From assembly GCA_043744375.1 (NCBI GenBank), contig JAYTUU010000085.1, positions 1 to 23,304 of the forward strand: a DNA stretch of 23,304 nt, written 5' to 3'. The notes beneath the pieces were generated by a model. That model saw only the letters and a list, made by a program, of their open reading frames with translations. It made no database searches and had not been told where the DNA came from. Of this stretch, positions 1 through 7,428 are shown piece by piece (positions within the stretch are counted from its first letter, which is position 1; each line of letters starts with the position of its first letter). Made by a program: the position numbers and the translations under genes. The stretch is from CAIYPH01 sp043744375. GTDB taxonomy: Bacteria; Pseudomonadota; Alphaproteobacteria; Acetobacterales; Acetobacteraceae.

Positions 1-73
1 GACGCTCAACATCAAGGGCGACATATTCCATCCGGAATGGAATTATACAATCTCACCGCGAAGGCCGGAATGA
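1..73 (+). CDS. 3' end of a probable transposase gene (ISAzo13-like), cut by the window edge
   Basis: The frame beginning at base 2 is open for 23 codons and stops at TGA 71-73. Its last residues include the stretch FHPEWNYTISPR. From memory this resembles the C-terminal end of ISAzo13-type (Rhodopirellula-type DDE) transposases, which often finish with an FHxEWNYTI-like motif. Only the tail is visible, so the catalytic residues and the completeness of the element cannot be judged. If the call is right, the right end of the insertion sequence should lie within the next few dozen bases, before the gene at 206; I could not identify its terminal repeat. The alternative is the C-terminus of an unrelated protein. 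Confidence 0.5.
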   Translation, partial: TLNIKGDIFHPEWNYTISPRRPE

Positions 74-205
74 AGCGGTAGTTTTTGGGCTTCGCCTTAG
101 CTTCCGCATACGATTGCGTTGACGAAAACTTGATCTTCCAGGGTCATTCTTCCTCCCAGGCAGCCGGCGCATGGCCAAAGGGTTGCCGCGGAGTGGAGAC
201 CAGGA

Positions 206-826
206 ATGATGACGTCGACACCGCCGACCGCCCATCCGCGCCGGGCCAATTTGCGCCGGCTCGCACTTGCGTATTTCGAGCAATGGTGGGCGCTCGGTTT
301 CGGCCTGGCCGCCTGCTTCCTCGTCCTCCTCGCCACCAAGCAGCTTGGCAACGAGGTGCGCGTGTTCTGCGCCCTCGGCGCCATCGTGGTGATCGTCATG
401 TGGCTGGCCACCGGTGGCTTCCGGCGGGACGGCCTGGTCTGCGCCGCCTCCTCCACCCTCGCACTGCTACCGATCGCCGCCCTCGAATGCGGCTGGATGG
501 TCGTCGAGGAGCGTGGCTTGGCGCTGCTGATCGAGACATTCTGCCTCGCCATCCTCTTCGTCGGTCAGATCGAACGGGTCGGCAAGGAGGCGATGGCCAT
601 GCTGCGCCACGAAATGGGCCGCGGCCGGCCCGACCGCGCCGCAATCGCGGCATTCCTGGGCGGCCCGGGTTCCCGCATCCCGGGTTCCCGCATCATCGTC
701 ATCCGCTGTTGCACCATCCTGCTCGGCCTGCTGATCGCAAGCTCGGCGATCTATTCGTCCTCCGCCGTCGCCCGCGACGCACCGCTCGGCATGGCTGATG
801 ACGGTGAGATGTCTTCTCTGGGCTAG
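206..826 (+). CDS. Small predicted multi-pass membrane protein of unknown function
   Basis: A 206-residue protein I do not recognise. It has about five hydrophobic stretches: around residues 25-43, 50-70, 78-100, 108-124 and 163-184. A charged segment rich in Arg and Gly (about 125-160) lies before the last one. The C-terminal ~20 residues are acidic and polar. The start is the first of two adjacent ATG codons; GGAG at 195-198 is 7 bases upstream. Residues 155-163 read GSRIPGSRI, the product of a perfect 15-bp tandem duplication in the DNA. The gene stands alone, between a probable transposase tail and the convergent peptidase gene whose stop lies 35 bases beyond its own. No catalytic motif is visible. 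Several long frames overlap it, but only this one gives regular membrane segments. Confidence 0.6.
   Translation: MMTSTPPTAHPRRANLRRLALAYFEQWWALGFGLAACFLVLLATKQLGNEVRVFCALGAIVVIVMWLATGGFRRDGLVCAASSTLALLPIAALECGWMVVEERGLALLIETFCLAILFVGQIERVGKEAMAMLRHEMGRGRPDRAAIAAFLGGPGSRIPGSRIIVIRCCTILLGLLIASSAIYSSSAVARDAPLGMADDGEMSSLG
665..694 (+). repeat. Perfect 15-bp in-frame tandem duplication
   Basis: CCGGGTTCCCGCATC occurs twice back to back (665-679 and 680-694) inside the membrane-protein gene. It duplicates five residues just before the last hydrophobic segment. The perfect identity suggests a recent slippage event. Confidence 0.9.
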
Positions 827-860
827 GCCGGATTGCCTGAGCCGACCCGCGACGGATCGC

Positions 861-2249
861 CTACCGCCCGCCAAGATTGCCGAGCAGCCGGGCATGGCTG
901 CGCATGCCGTGGCGGAAGCAGGTAACCTCGAACTTCTCGTTCGGGCTGTGCACCCGGTCATCATCCAGCCCGAACCCGATCAGCAGCGAGTCCAGCCCCA
1001 GGGCCTTCTGGAAGGTCTCGACCACCGGGATGGAACCGCCGCACCCGGTCATCACCGCCGGCCGACCATATTCCTCCGCCAGCACCGCCGCGGCGGCCTG
1101 CACGAAGGGCGAGTCGGTAGGGATTTCAAGACCTTCCGCGGCCCCGAGTACCGTAAAGATAAGCTGGGCATCTTTCGGCACGCGCGCCTGCATGAACGCC
1201 TTGAAGCCCGCAACCACACTGGCCGGGTCCTGCCCGGGGACAAGGCGGAACGACACCTTCGCTCCGGCCTCGGCGGCGATCACGGTTTTCGTTCCCGGCC
1301 CGCTATAGCCGCCCCATATGCCACAAATATCGCAGGTCGGCCGCGCCCACAGGCGTTCGAGGGCGCCACGGCCCTTCTCGCCATAGGGCTCCGTGAGCCC
1401 GATATCGCCGAGGAACTTCTCCTCTGAAAACCCCAGCGCGGACCACTGGTTCGACTGCCGGGTCGAAATATCGCGCACGCCGTCATAGTAGCCGGGCACC
1501 ATCACCCGACCCTCGGCATTCTTCAACTGGCCAAGAGCAACCGTCAACGCATTGATCGGATTGAGCGCCGAGCCGCCATACATGCCGGAATGCAGGTCCC
1601 GGTTGGCGGCCCGGAGCGTCACTTCCATGTAGACCATGCCGCGCAGGCTGGTGCTGATCGCCGGCGTGTCGACGTCCCACATGCCGGTGTCGGAGATCAC
1701 GATGATGTCGGCTTTCAACTCGGCGGCATTGGCCTCGACGAACGGCTTGAAGTTGACGCTGCCGGTCTCCTCCTCGCCCTCGATCACCACGGAGACGCGG
1801 CACGGCATGCCGCCGGTCTCCTCGTGCCAGGCGCGGAACGCCGACAGCCACATCTGCACCTGGCCCTTGTCGTCCACCGCGCCACGCGCATAGACGCGCT
1901 TGCCGTGCGGTCCGTCGACGATGGTGGGCTCGAAGGGCGGCGTGGTCCAGAGTTCAAGCGGATCAGCGGGTTGCACGTCGTAGTGGCCATAGTACAGCAA
2001 GTGCGGCACGGTCCCGCCCGGCCCGGGATGATGCGCGACGACGACCGGATGGCCGGCGGTCTCGCGCACCGAGGCATCGAAGCCGAGGGAGGCCAACTCC
2101 TTGCAGGCGAACTCCGCCGCCGCCCGGCAATCCGCCGCATGGGCAGGCTGGGCGGAGATGCTGGGAATGCGCAGCCAGTCGATCCAGCGCGCCTGCGCGG
2201 CCTCGAATGTGGCGTCGATGCGTGCCAGGACTTTTTCGGTGGGGCTCAT
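861..2249 (-). CDS. M20 family metallopeptidase (dipeptidase)
   Basis: A 462-residue protein of the M20/ArgE/DapE/CPG2 superfamily, which uses two metal ions to cleave dipeptides or N-acyl amino acids, usually in the cytoplasm. The metal-site motifs appear in the usual order: GHYDVQP with H89 and D91, the bridging aspartate in RGAVDDKGQ (D126 or D127), EGEEETGS with the catalytic Glu/metal Glu pair (about 159-160), SDTG (D187), and a late HSPNE with H434. The dimerisation (lid) domain fits the middle third. Length matches the dipeptidase subgroup (about 450-470). The open frame extends upstream to 2687, but the ATG at 2249 overlaps the aldolase stop as ATGA and starts the recognisable M20 N-terminus. 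It is the last gene of a four-gene overlapping chain, so translation is probably coupled to the aldolase. Substrate unknown. Confidence 0.93.
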   Translation of the reverse strand: MSPTEKVLARIDATFEAAQARWIDWLRIPSISAQPAHAADCRAAAEFACKELASLGFDASVRETAGHPVVVAHHPGPGGTVPHLLYYGHYDVQPADPLELWTTPPFEPTIVDGPHGKRVYARGAVDDKGQVQMWLSAFRAWHEETGGMPCRVSVVIEGEEETGSVNFKPFVEANAAELKADIIVISDTGMWDVDTPAISTSLRGMVYMEVTLRAANRDLHSGMYGGSALNPINALTVALGQLKNAEGRVMVPGYYDGVRDISTRQSNQWSALGFSEEKFLGDIGLTEPYGEKGRGALERLWARPTCDICGIWGGYSGPGTKTVIAAEAGAKVSFRLVPGQDPASVVAGFKAFMQARVPKDAQLIFTVLGAAEGLEIPTDSPFVQAAAAVLAEEYGRPAVMTGCGGSIPVVETFQKALGLDSLLIGFGLDDDRVHSPNEKFEVTCFRHGMRSHARLLGNLGGR

Positions 2250-2899
2250 GTGAGGGTCCGCTTCGGTTTCGGTTGCTGTCCGTAGGTAGTGTAGCGCGTG
2301 TGCACTGCCGCCATTTGCGTGGGCGAAAGGAGCTTCGGTGTGCCGGCGGCGAGGGCGAGAAGATATTGCCGCGCCATGGTTTCCAGCCGCACTGCCGCCT
2401 GCAACGCCGTCGCGGCGTCCGTCCCGTGGCAGATCATGCCGTGATTGGCGAGCAGGCAGGCGCTGCGCCCGGCGAGCGCGCGCACCGCATGGGCCACCAG
2501 TTCCTCGGAGCCGAACAGCGCATAGGGCGCCAGGCGCACATCGTTGCCGCCGAACTGGGCGATATCGTAGTGGAACGCCGGCAGCGGCAGATGCAGGCTG
2601 CCCAGCGCGGTGGCGGCGTCGGAATGGGTATGGATGATCACCATCGCCGCTGGCGCCGCGCGGAATATCGCCGCGTGCATGCGCCACTCCGACGACGGCG
2701 TGAGATCACTGGCGACATTGCCGTCGAAATCCATCGCCACCAGTTCGCCCGGCGCCACCACGTCTCCCCGCACGCCGGTCGGTGTGATCAGCATGCCCCC
2801 CTCCGTCCGCGCACTGACATTGCCGGAACTGCCGACCACCAGGCCACGGGCACAGACGGCGCGGTAGAGGCCGGCGATGGTGTCGCGCAGCGCGTTCAT
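2246..2899 (-). CDS. Class II aldolase/adducin family protein
   Basis: A 217-residue member of the class II aldolase/adducin N-terminal family (fuculose-phosphate, ribulose-phosphate and related aldolases or epimerases). These Zn enzymes cleave or epimerise hydroxylated substrates, often sugar phosphates. Visible motifs: GNVSAR (26-31) in the phosphate/substrate loop, SSEWRMH with the likely catalytic Glu71, HTH with H90 and H92, and ANHGMICHG with H153, giving the three-His zinc site. The ATG at 2899 overlaps the amidase stop as ATGA and has GGAGG 3 bases upstream. A longer upstream frame exists but lies inside the amidase gene. The terminal GQQPKPKRTLT tail is basic. The substrate is not evident; in this operon it could act on a product of the amidase or the peptidase, which is inference. 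Confidence 0.9.
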   Translation of the reverse strand: MNALRDTIAGLYRAVCARGLVVGSSGNVSARTEGGMLITPTGVRGDVVAPGELVAMDFDGNVASDLTPSSEWRMHAAIFRAAPAAMVIIHTHSDAATALGSLHLPLPAFHYDIAQFGGNDVRLAPYALFGSEELVAHAVRALAGRSACLLANHGMICHGTDAATALQAAVRLETMARQYLLALAAGTPKLLSPTQMAAVHTRYTTYGQQPKPKRTLT

Positions 2900-4332
2900 C
2901 CGCCCTCCGGCACCACACCCGGGCGGGGGTCGATGGGCAGCAGGCGGTCGAGCCGGCTGATCTGCTCGAACACCGCCGCCGCGGCGAAGGCGGCGGCCTC
3001 GCCGCGGGCCGGCGCCACGATCTGCAAACCGATCGGGCGGCCGTGGCGATCGAAGCCGCAGGGCAGGGAGATCGCCGGGCAACTGGTCAGCGTGATCGCC
3101 GAGGTTAAGGCGCTGCCGGCGATGTAGTTGGTCAGCTTGACCCCGTCGACAATGTCCCGCGCCCGCAGGCTCACATCCCATGCCGGGGTGGCGGACCCCG
3201 GCGTGACCAGGATGTCGTAGGTCTCGAAGAACGTGGCGAACCGGCGGAACAGCGCGGCCCGTTCTCGCTCGGCCCAGGCGAGACGGCTGGCGGTCTGCTG
3301 CAAGCCCTGCTCGGTGTTCCAGATGATGTCCGGCTTGAACTGGTCCCGATGCGCGGCGATCTGAAGCTCGCGGGCGACGACGAAATGCTGCGACCGCAGC
3401 GCGAGGAAGATATCCTCAACCGGCCCGAGATCGGGGAAAGCCTCCTCGACGATGCAGCCGGCCTGCTCGAATTTGCGCACCTCACGGGCGCAGATTTCGC
3501 GGGTTTCGCGATCGACCGGCAGCCTGCCGCCGAAATTGGCGGTGAAGGCGACACGCCTTGGCGGCCGGGCCTCGCGCGCGGCCTCGACAAAGGGGCGGGC
3601 AGGGGCGTCGAAGGTCATCGGGTCGCGCGGGCACAACCCGGCCATGCTGTCCAGAAACAGCGCGAGGTCGGTGACATTGCGTGCCATCGGGCCTTCGACC
3701 GAGAGCGGCGAGAACAGGTTGTTCGACGTCCCCCGCGTCACCCGGCCCGGCGAGGGACGAATGCCGACCACCGAGCACAACGTCGCCGGCCCACGCAAAG
3801 AGCCGCCATGGTCGGAACCCTGGGCGAGCCAGACCTCGCCGGTCGCCAGCGCCACCGCGCCCCCGCCGGTCGAGCCGCCGCAGGTCAACGCGGTATTCCA
3901 CGGGTTCAGCGTCCGCCCGAACACCTCGTTGAACGTATTGCCGCCGGCGCCGAACTCGGGCGTGTTGGATTTGCCGATGACGATGCCGCCCTTGCGCTCG
4001 ATGCGCTCGACCAGCGGATGCGAGCGCTCCGGCACGTGATCGCGAAAAATCGGCGAGCCATAGGTCGTCCTGACACCCGCGACATCCGCCAGATCCTTGA
4101 TCGCGACCGGCAGGCCGCCCAGCCAGCCCGCTTCGCCCTCGGCCTCGCGGCGGCGCCCGGCCATCAGGTCGCGCGCATGGGCCCGCGCGCGCTCAAGGCA
4201 CAGCGTCGGCAGCGCGTTGACCGCCGGTTCAACTTCGGTGATGCGCGCCTCGGCGGCGTCGATCAGCTCCAGCGGAGAAATCTCCCCGCTCTTGAGCCGC
4301 GCGACCGCCTCGTTGGCGCTGAGCCGGATCAT
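2896..4332 (-). CDS. Amidase-signature family hydrolase
   Basis: A 478-residue amidase-signature enzyme, which hydrolyses carboxamides through a Ser-cisSer-Lys triad. The catalytic Lys is K79 in PVAIKDL, the cis-Ser is S154 in CGGSTGGGAV, and the nucleophile is S178 in QGSDHGGSLRGPA, followed by the usual Arg two residues on. Two deviations from the commonest signature: Thr replaces the second Ser of GGSSGG, and DHGGS replaces DTGGS. Length is normal for aspartyl/glutamyl-amidotransferase-A-like amidases, but no gatB or gatC is nearby, so a catabolic role is more likely. The ATG at 4332 overlaps the NodT-type stop as ATGA, with GGGAG 8 bases upstream. It ends by overlapping the aldolase start in the same way. 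Substrate unknown. Confidence 0.93.
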   Translation of the reverse strand: MIRLSANEAVARLKSGEISPLELIDAAEARITEVEPAVNALPTLCLERARAHARDLMAGRRREAEGEAGWLGGLPVAIKDLADVAGVRTTYGSPIFRDHVPERSHPLVERIERKGGIVIGKSNTPEFGAGGNTFNEVFGRTLNPWNTALTCGGSTGGGAVALATGEVWLAQGSDHGGSLRGPATLCSVVGIRPSPGRVTRGTSNNLFSPLSVEGPMARNVTDLALFLDSMAGLCPRDPMTFDAPARPFVEAAREARPPRRVAFTANFGGRLPVDRETREICAREVRKFEQAGCIVEEAFPDLGPVEDIFLALRSQHFVVARELQIAAHRDQFKPDIIWNTEQGLQQTASRLAWAERERAALFRRFATFFETYDILVTPGSATPAWDVSLRARDIVDGVKLTNYIAGSALTSAITLTSCPAISLPCGFDRHGRPIGLQIVAPARGEAAAFAAAAVFEQISRLDRLLPIDPRPGVVPEGG

Positions 4333-5825
4333 GGCGCCGGCTCCCAGCCACCGCCGAGTGATTTGTATATCTGCACCAGGTTGGTGGTGATCGCCGCCGT
4401 GCTGTCCGCCAGATCCTGGTCGATCGCAAGGAGCGCGCGCTGGGCGAGCAGCACCTGGAGGAAGTCGGTCACCCCCTGCTCGTAGCGCAGCCGGGCAATC
4501 CCGAGCGCGCGCCGCGTCTGCACGGACGCCGCCCGCAGCCCGGCGTGGCGGCGCTGCTCGGCATCATAGACGGTCAGCGCGTTGTCGACGTCGTGCAACG
4601 CGGCGAGCACGGTGCGCTGGTAGTTCAACGCCGCCTCCTGCTGCTGCGCCTCGCGCAGTTCGAGCACCCGCTTGAGCCGACCGCCCTCGAAGATCGGCAG
4701 CGAGATGCTTGGTCCGAGCGAGTAGGTCAGCGCCCGATAATTGGCGAGGTTGCTCAATTGCAGCCCCTGGATGGCCCCGCTGCCGGACAGCACCAGGCGC
4801 GGATAGAAATCCGCCGTGGCGACGCCGATATCGGCCGTCGCCATGTGCAGCATGGCCTCGGCCCGGCGGATATCCGGCCGGCGCAGCGCGAGTTCGCTCG
4901 GCAGCCCGACCTTGATCCGCGGCGGCACGGCAGGCACGGCGCGCGGTGCCGCCAACTGAGCCTCCAACGCGCGCGGCTGCTCGCCGAGCAGGAAGGCGAT
5001 GGCGTTCATCAACTCGGCCTGCCGCGCTTCCAGCGCCGGCAACTGGGCGGCGACCGCCTCGACCTGCGCAGCGGCGTTGGCGACATCGAGATCGGTGGTC
5101 ACGCCGCCGGCCGAGCGGGCCTGGGTCAGCGCCAGGCTCTGGCGGGCGATGACCAGGTTCTCGCGGGTGATCGCGGTCTTGCGCTGGATGCCGCGCAACT
5201 GCACGTAGTCGCGCGCCAATTCGGCGCTGGCGGTGACGAGGATATCGCGCCGTGCCTCCTCGCTGGCTTCGACGTTGGCGGCGCCCGACTCGATGAGGCG
5301 CGCGACCCGGCCCCAGAGATCGGCCTCCCAGGACAGGTCGAAGCCGTACTGGAACAGGTTGTAGGGCTGGAAGATGCGCGTGTTCCTGGACGACGAGGTG
5401 CCGCCGAGCCCGTTGGACGAACTGCCGGTGGAGGTGGCCAGCACGCCTTCCTTGCTCTGCTGGATGCGCGTGGCCGAGGCGTTTGCATTGGAGCGCGGGC
5501 CGGCGGCGGCCTCGGTGGCGCCGAGTTGCGCGCGCGCCTGGGCCAGCCGGAAGGCGGCGAGTTGTAGGTCGAGATTGGTGGTGGCGAGGCGTTCCTCCAG
5601 CTTCGTCAGCACCGGGTCGTCGAACAGCGTCCACCACATCGGGTTGAACGGTTCGGGCACGGGCACGCTGCGTTTGCCGGCGTCGAGGGGCGTGGCGAAG
5701 CTGGCCGGGGTGGCGGCCGTCGGGCTGACGAAATTCGGGCCGACCACCGTGCAGGCCCCAAGCAGGGTGCCGGCCCCGACAAAGGTGCAGCGGGCGAGTT
5801 GGAGCTTCAGGCGGAGAGTGAACAA
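4329..5825 (-). CDS. NodT-type efflux outer-membrane lipoprotein (TolC/OprM superfamily)
   Basis: A 498-residue outer-membrane channel subunit of the NodT group of resistance-nodulation-division (RND) efflux systems. The start is probably TTG at 5825: no ATG or GTG fits, GGGGG lies 7 bases upstream, and the frame then gives a lipoprotein signal with lipobox LLGAC (Cys25). Two OEP-type repeats follow, rich in alanine and coiled-coil sequence, with family features such as RPDIRRAEAMLH, an ATADIGVATADFYPRL-like segment, SLGPSISLPIFEGG and RYEQGVTDFLQVL. No RND pump or periplasmic adaptor is encoded beside it. Instead its stop overlaps the start of an amidase gene, an unusual partner. A 110-base gap separates it from the upstream MepA-like gene, so it may have its own promoter or continue that transcript. 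It probably borrows an inner-membrane complex encoded elsewhere. Confidence 0.9.
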   Translation of the reverse strand: MFTLRLKLQLARCTFVGAGTLLGACTVVGPNFVSPTAATPASFATPLDAGKRSVPVPEPFNPMWWTLFDDPVLTKLEERLATTNLDLQLAAFRLAQARAQLGATEAAAGPRSNANASATRIQQSKEGVLATSTGSSSNGLGGTSSSRNTRIFQPYNLFQYGFDLSWEADLWGRVARLIESGAANVEASEEARRDILVTASAELARDYVQLRGIQRKTAITRENLVIARQSLALTQARSAGGVTTDLDVANAAAQVEAVAAQLPALEARQAELMNAIAFLLGEQPRALEAQLAAPRAVPAVPPRIKVGLPSELALRRPDIRRAEAMLHMATADIGVATADFYPRLVLSGSGAIQGLQLSNLANYRALTYSLGPSISLPIFEGGRLKRVLELREAQQQEAALNYQRTVLAALHDVDNALTVYDAEQRRHAGLRAASVQTRRALGIARLRYEQGVTDFLQVLLAQRALLAIDQDLADSTAAITTNLVQIYKSLGGGWEPAP

Positions 5826-5935
5826 TGCGCGGCCCCCAGGTTCACCGGACAGCGTAGCGGGGCGCGCCGGGGGGTCAACGCGCGGCTTGCGCCGGCATGA
5901 CGGGTGCTTGCATGCGTGCGGCGCATGGATCGGCG

Positions 5936-6748
5936 CTAGCCGGCAGGTGCCGCCATGATCGCGCGGCAGGCCACCGGAAGTTGCGGCTTCGGCGGCGGCT
6001 TGCCGGGAGCGGGCGGCTTGGCCGGCGCGTCGAGCTGGTCGAACCACCATTGCAGTGAGGCGTCGCAGCTCTCGCCGGCCGGCGGCGGCGGGCGTTGCGG
6101 ACATTCCGGCTGGTCGGCGGGGCAGCGGAAGCTGATATGCATATGGCTGGCATGGCCATACCAGGGCCGGATCAGCCGCAGCCAGGTGCGATCGCCGGTG
6201 GCATCCTCGCACAGCTTCCTCTTGATCGCGGGATTGATCAGGATGCGGTCCACGTTCGGCAGCGCGGCGGCGATCCGCAACAGGGTGAGATGCTCGGGTT
6301 TCCAGCGCGCCGGATCGACGGCGCGGCGATCCGGCCGTACCAGGCTGGGCGGATCGATCGCCTCCCGTGCCGCCGCCGACAGCGCCGGGCGGGGCGCGGT
6401 CACATCCAGATAGACGTCGGCGTCGAGCCCCATCTGGTGGCTGACATGCCCCCCCACCAGCGGTCCGCCGCGCGGGCCGGAGAGGTCGCCCATGTAAAGG
6501 TCCGGCAACCCGGCGGCACGCACCCGCGTGCCCAATATCAGCAGATGCGCAATGGTGTCCGGATGCCCCCAGAACGAGCTCGTCGACAGCCGGACGGTTT
6601 GCAGCCCAGGCGCCGCGTCGGGCAGGCGGACGGCACCCTGGATGCAGCCGGCACCCTGGTTGCCGACGACGCGGACCGGGCCAGGCGCCGGCGTCGTCGG
6701 GCCGGCAGCGGCCAGGAAGACGGCAGCAGCGATCAGCCACCCCCTCAC
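5936..6748 (-). CDS. mepA: Penicillin-insensitive murein endopeptidase (MepA, M74-like)
   Basis: A 270-residue periplasmic zinc endopeptidase of the MepA type, which cuts D-Ala-mesoDAP cross-links in peptidoglycan. The GTG start at 6748 overlaps the methyltransferase stop as GTGA and gives a clean signal peptide (RGWLIAAAVFLAAAG). The zinc site is recognisable: H104 and D111 in SHQMGLDAD (the H-x6-D spacing of the family), then H202 and H204 in HASHMHISF with H199 nearby. The conserved SFWGHPDT and MGDLSGPRGG segments are present. Cysteines at about 35, 180, 208, 216, 228 and 261 could form disulfides, as in the E. coli enzyme. A Pro-rich tail (about 243-257) follows the catalytic part. An upstream extension of the frame to 6889 lies inside the methyltransferase gene and lacks a signal peptide. 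Confidence 0.92.
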   Translation of the reverse strand: MRGWLIAAAVFLAAAGPTTPAPGPVRVVGNQGAGCIQGAVRLPDAAPGLQTVRLSTSSFWGHPDTIAHLLILGTRVRAAGLPDLYMGDLSGPRGGPLVGGHVSHQMGLDADVYLDVTAPRPALSAAAREAIDPPSLVRPDRRAVDPARWKPEHLTLLRIAAALPNVDRILINPAIKRKLCEDATGDRTWLRLIRPWYGHASHMHISFRCPADQPECPQRPPPPAGESCDASLQWWFDQLDAPAKPPAPGKPPPKPQLPVACRAIMAAPAG

Positions 6749-7347
6749 GGCGTCAACGCCGCCACCATGTGGAGCCGGCGCTCGAATACCAGCGAGGCGG
6801 GGAACGGGTAGAGCCCCAACGCCGTGCGCCAGTCCGTCACAGTCATGCCAAGCGTGGCGAAGGCCTCCCGCCAGCGCCGCTCCGGCCAATAATTATACGG
6901 CAGAACAACGCCATGCGGCGCATTGCCCACCCAGTCCATGAAACGCAGCCGCGCGCCGGCGAACGGGCCATCCATCGTGTGGTCCTTGATCAGGACCTGC
7001 CGCCGCGCGACCCGGGCGGCTTCGCGCAGCATGATCATCGGGTCCACCGTGTGATGCAGCACGTCGACGAACATCACCGCGTCATAGCTGTCATCGGCGC
7101 AGGGCAGGGTGGTGCCGTCGAACAGCTCGACGGGGATGCGCGTCTCCGGCCGCAGCAGCACATCGACGCCGCGCATGGTGATATCCGGCCGGGCCGCCGC
7201 GATCATCGCGCTGATCGTGCCATCGCCACAGCCGACATCGAGCACGCTGGCCCCCTGCGGCAGCAGGGCGGCGAGATGGGCCGAGAGCACACGCGTGCGG
7301 CGGTCAAAGACGAGTGGGGCATGCAGGGCGCCGACAAGTTTTCGCAT
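6745..7347 (-). CDS. Class I SAM-dependent methyltransferase
   Basis: A 200-residue methyltransferase with the Rossmann signature VLDVGCGDG (35-43), an acidic residue after strand 2 (GVDVLLRPET), and the post-motif FVDVLHHTVDP typical of the UbiE/Methyltransf_11 group. The accepting substrate cannot be told from sequence. I chose ATG 7347 because GAGG lies about 9 bases upstream; an ATG at 7401 would add 18 residues but has no ribosome binding site. It is the first gene of the minus-strand run and its stop overlaps the start of mepA (GTGA), so the two are probably translationally coupled. It faces the GtrB-like glycosyltransferase gene across about 80 bases, so the pair may share a divergent promoter region and an envelope-related theme. 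The latter is inference. Confidence 0.88.
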   Translation of the reverse strand: MRKLVGALHAPLVFDRRTRVLSAHLAALLPQGASVLDVGCGDGTISAMIAAARPDITMRGVDVLLRPETRIPVELFDGTTLPCADDSYDAVMFVDVLHHTVDPMIMLREAARVARRQVLIKDHTMDGPFAGARLRFMDWVGNAPHGVVLPYNYWPERRWREAFATLGMTVTDWRTALGLYPFPASLVFERRLHMVAALTP

Positions 7348-7428
7348 GAAACTGCGCCTCGGTTCCGTCACGGCACGATTGCCGGCTACACTTGGCAGCA
7401 TGCGAGCGATTCGGAGCTAAGCACGGCT

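Noticed and set aside
2250..2687. N-terminal extension of the M20 dipeptidase frame
   Set aside because: It lies inside the aldolase gene, and the M20 domain begins normally at 2249 with an ATGA overlap.
2896..4332. GatA subunit of the tRNA-dependent amidotransferase
   Set aside because: No gatB or gatC nearby, and the catabolic neighbours and signature deviations favour a stand-alone amidase.
5826..6740. Upstream extension of the NodT-type frame giving a protein of about 800 residues
   Set aside because: It runs antisense-free but out of frame through mepA, and would bury the lipoprotein signal; the TTG at 5825 places the lipobox correctly.
7387..7392. TACACT as a -10 element for the glycosyltransferase gene
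   Set aside because: No acceptable -35 lies at the right distance (TTCCGT at best), so a promoter call is not supportable by eye.
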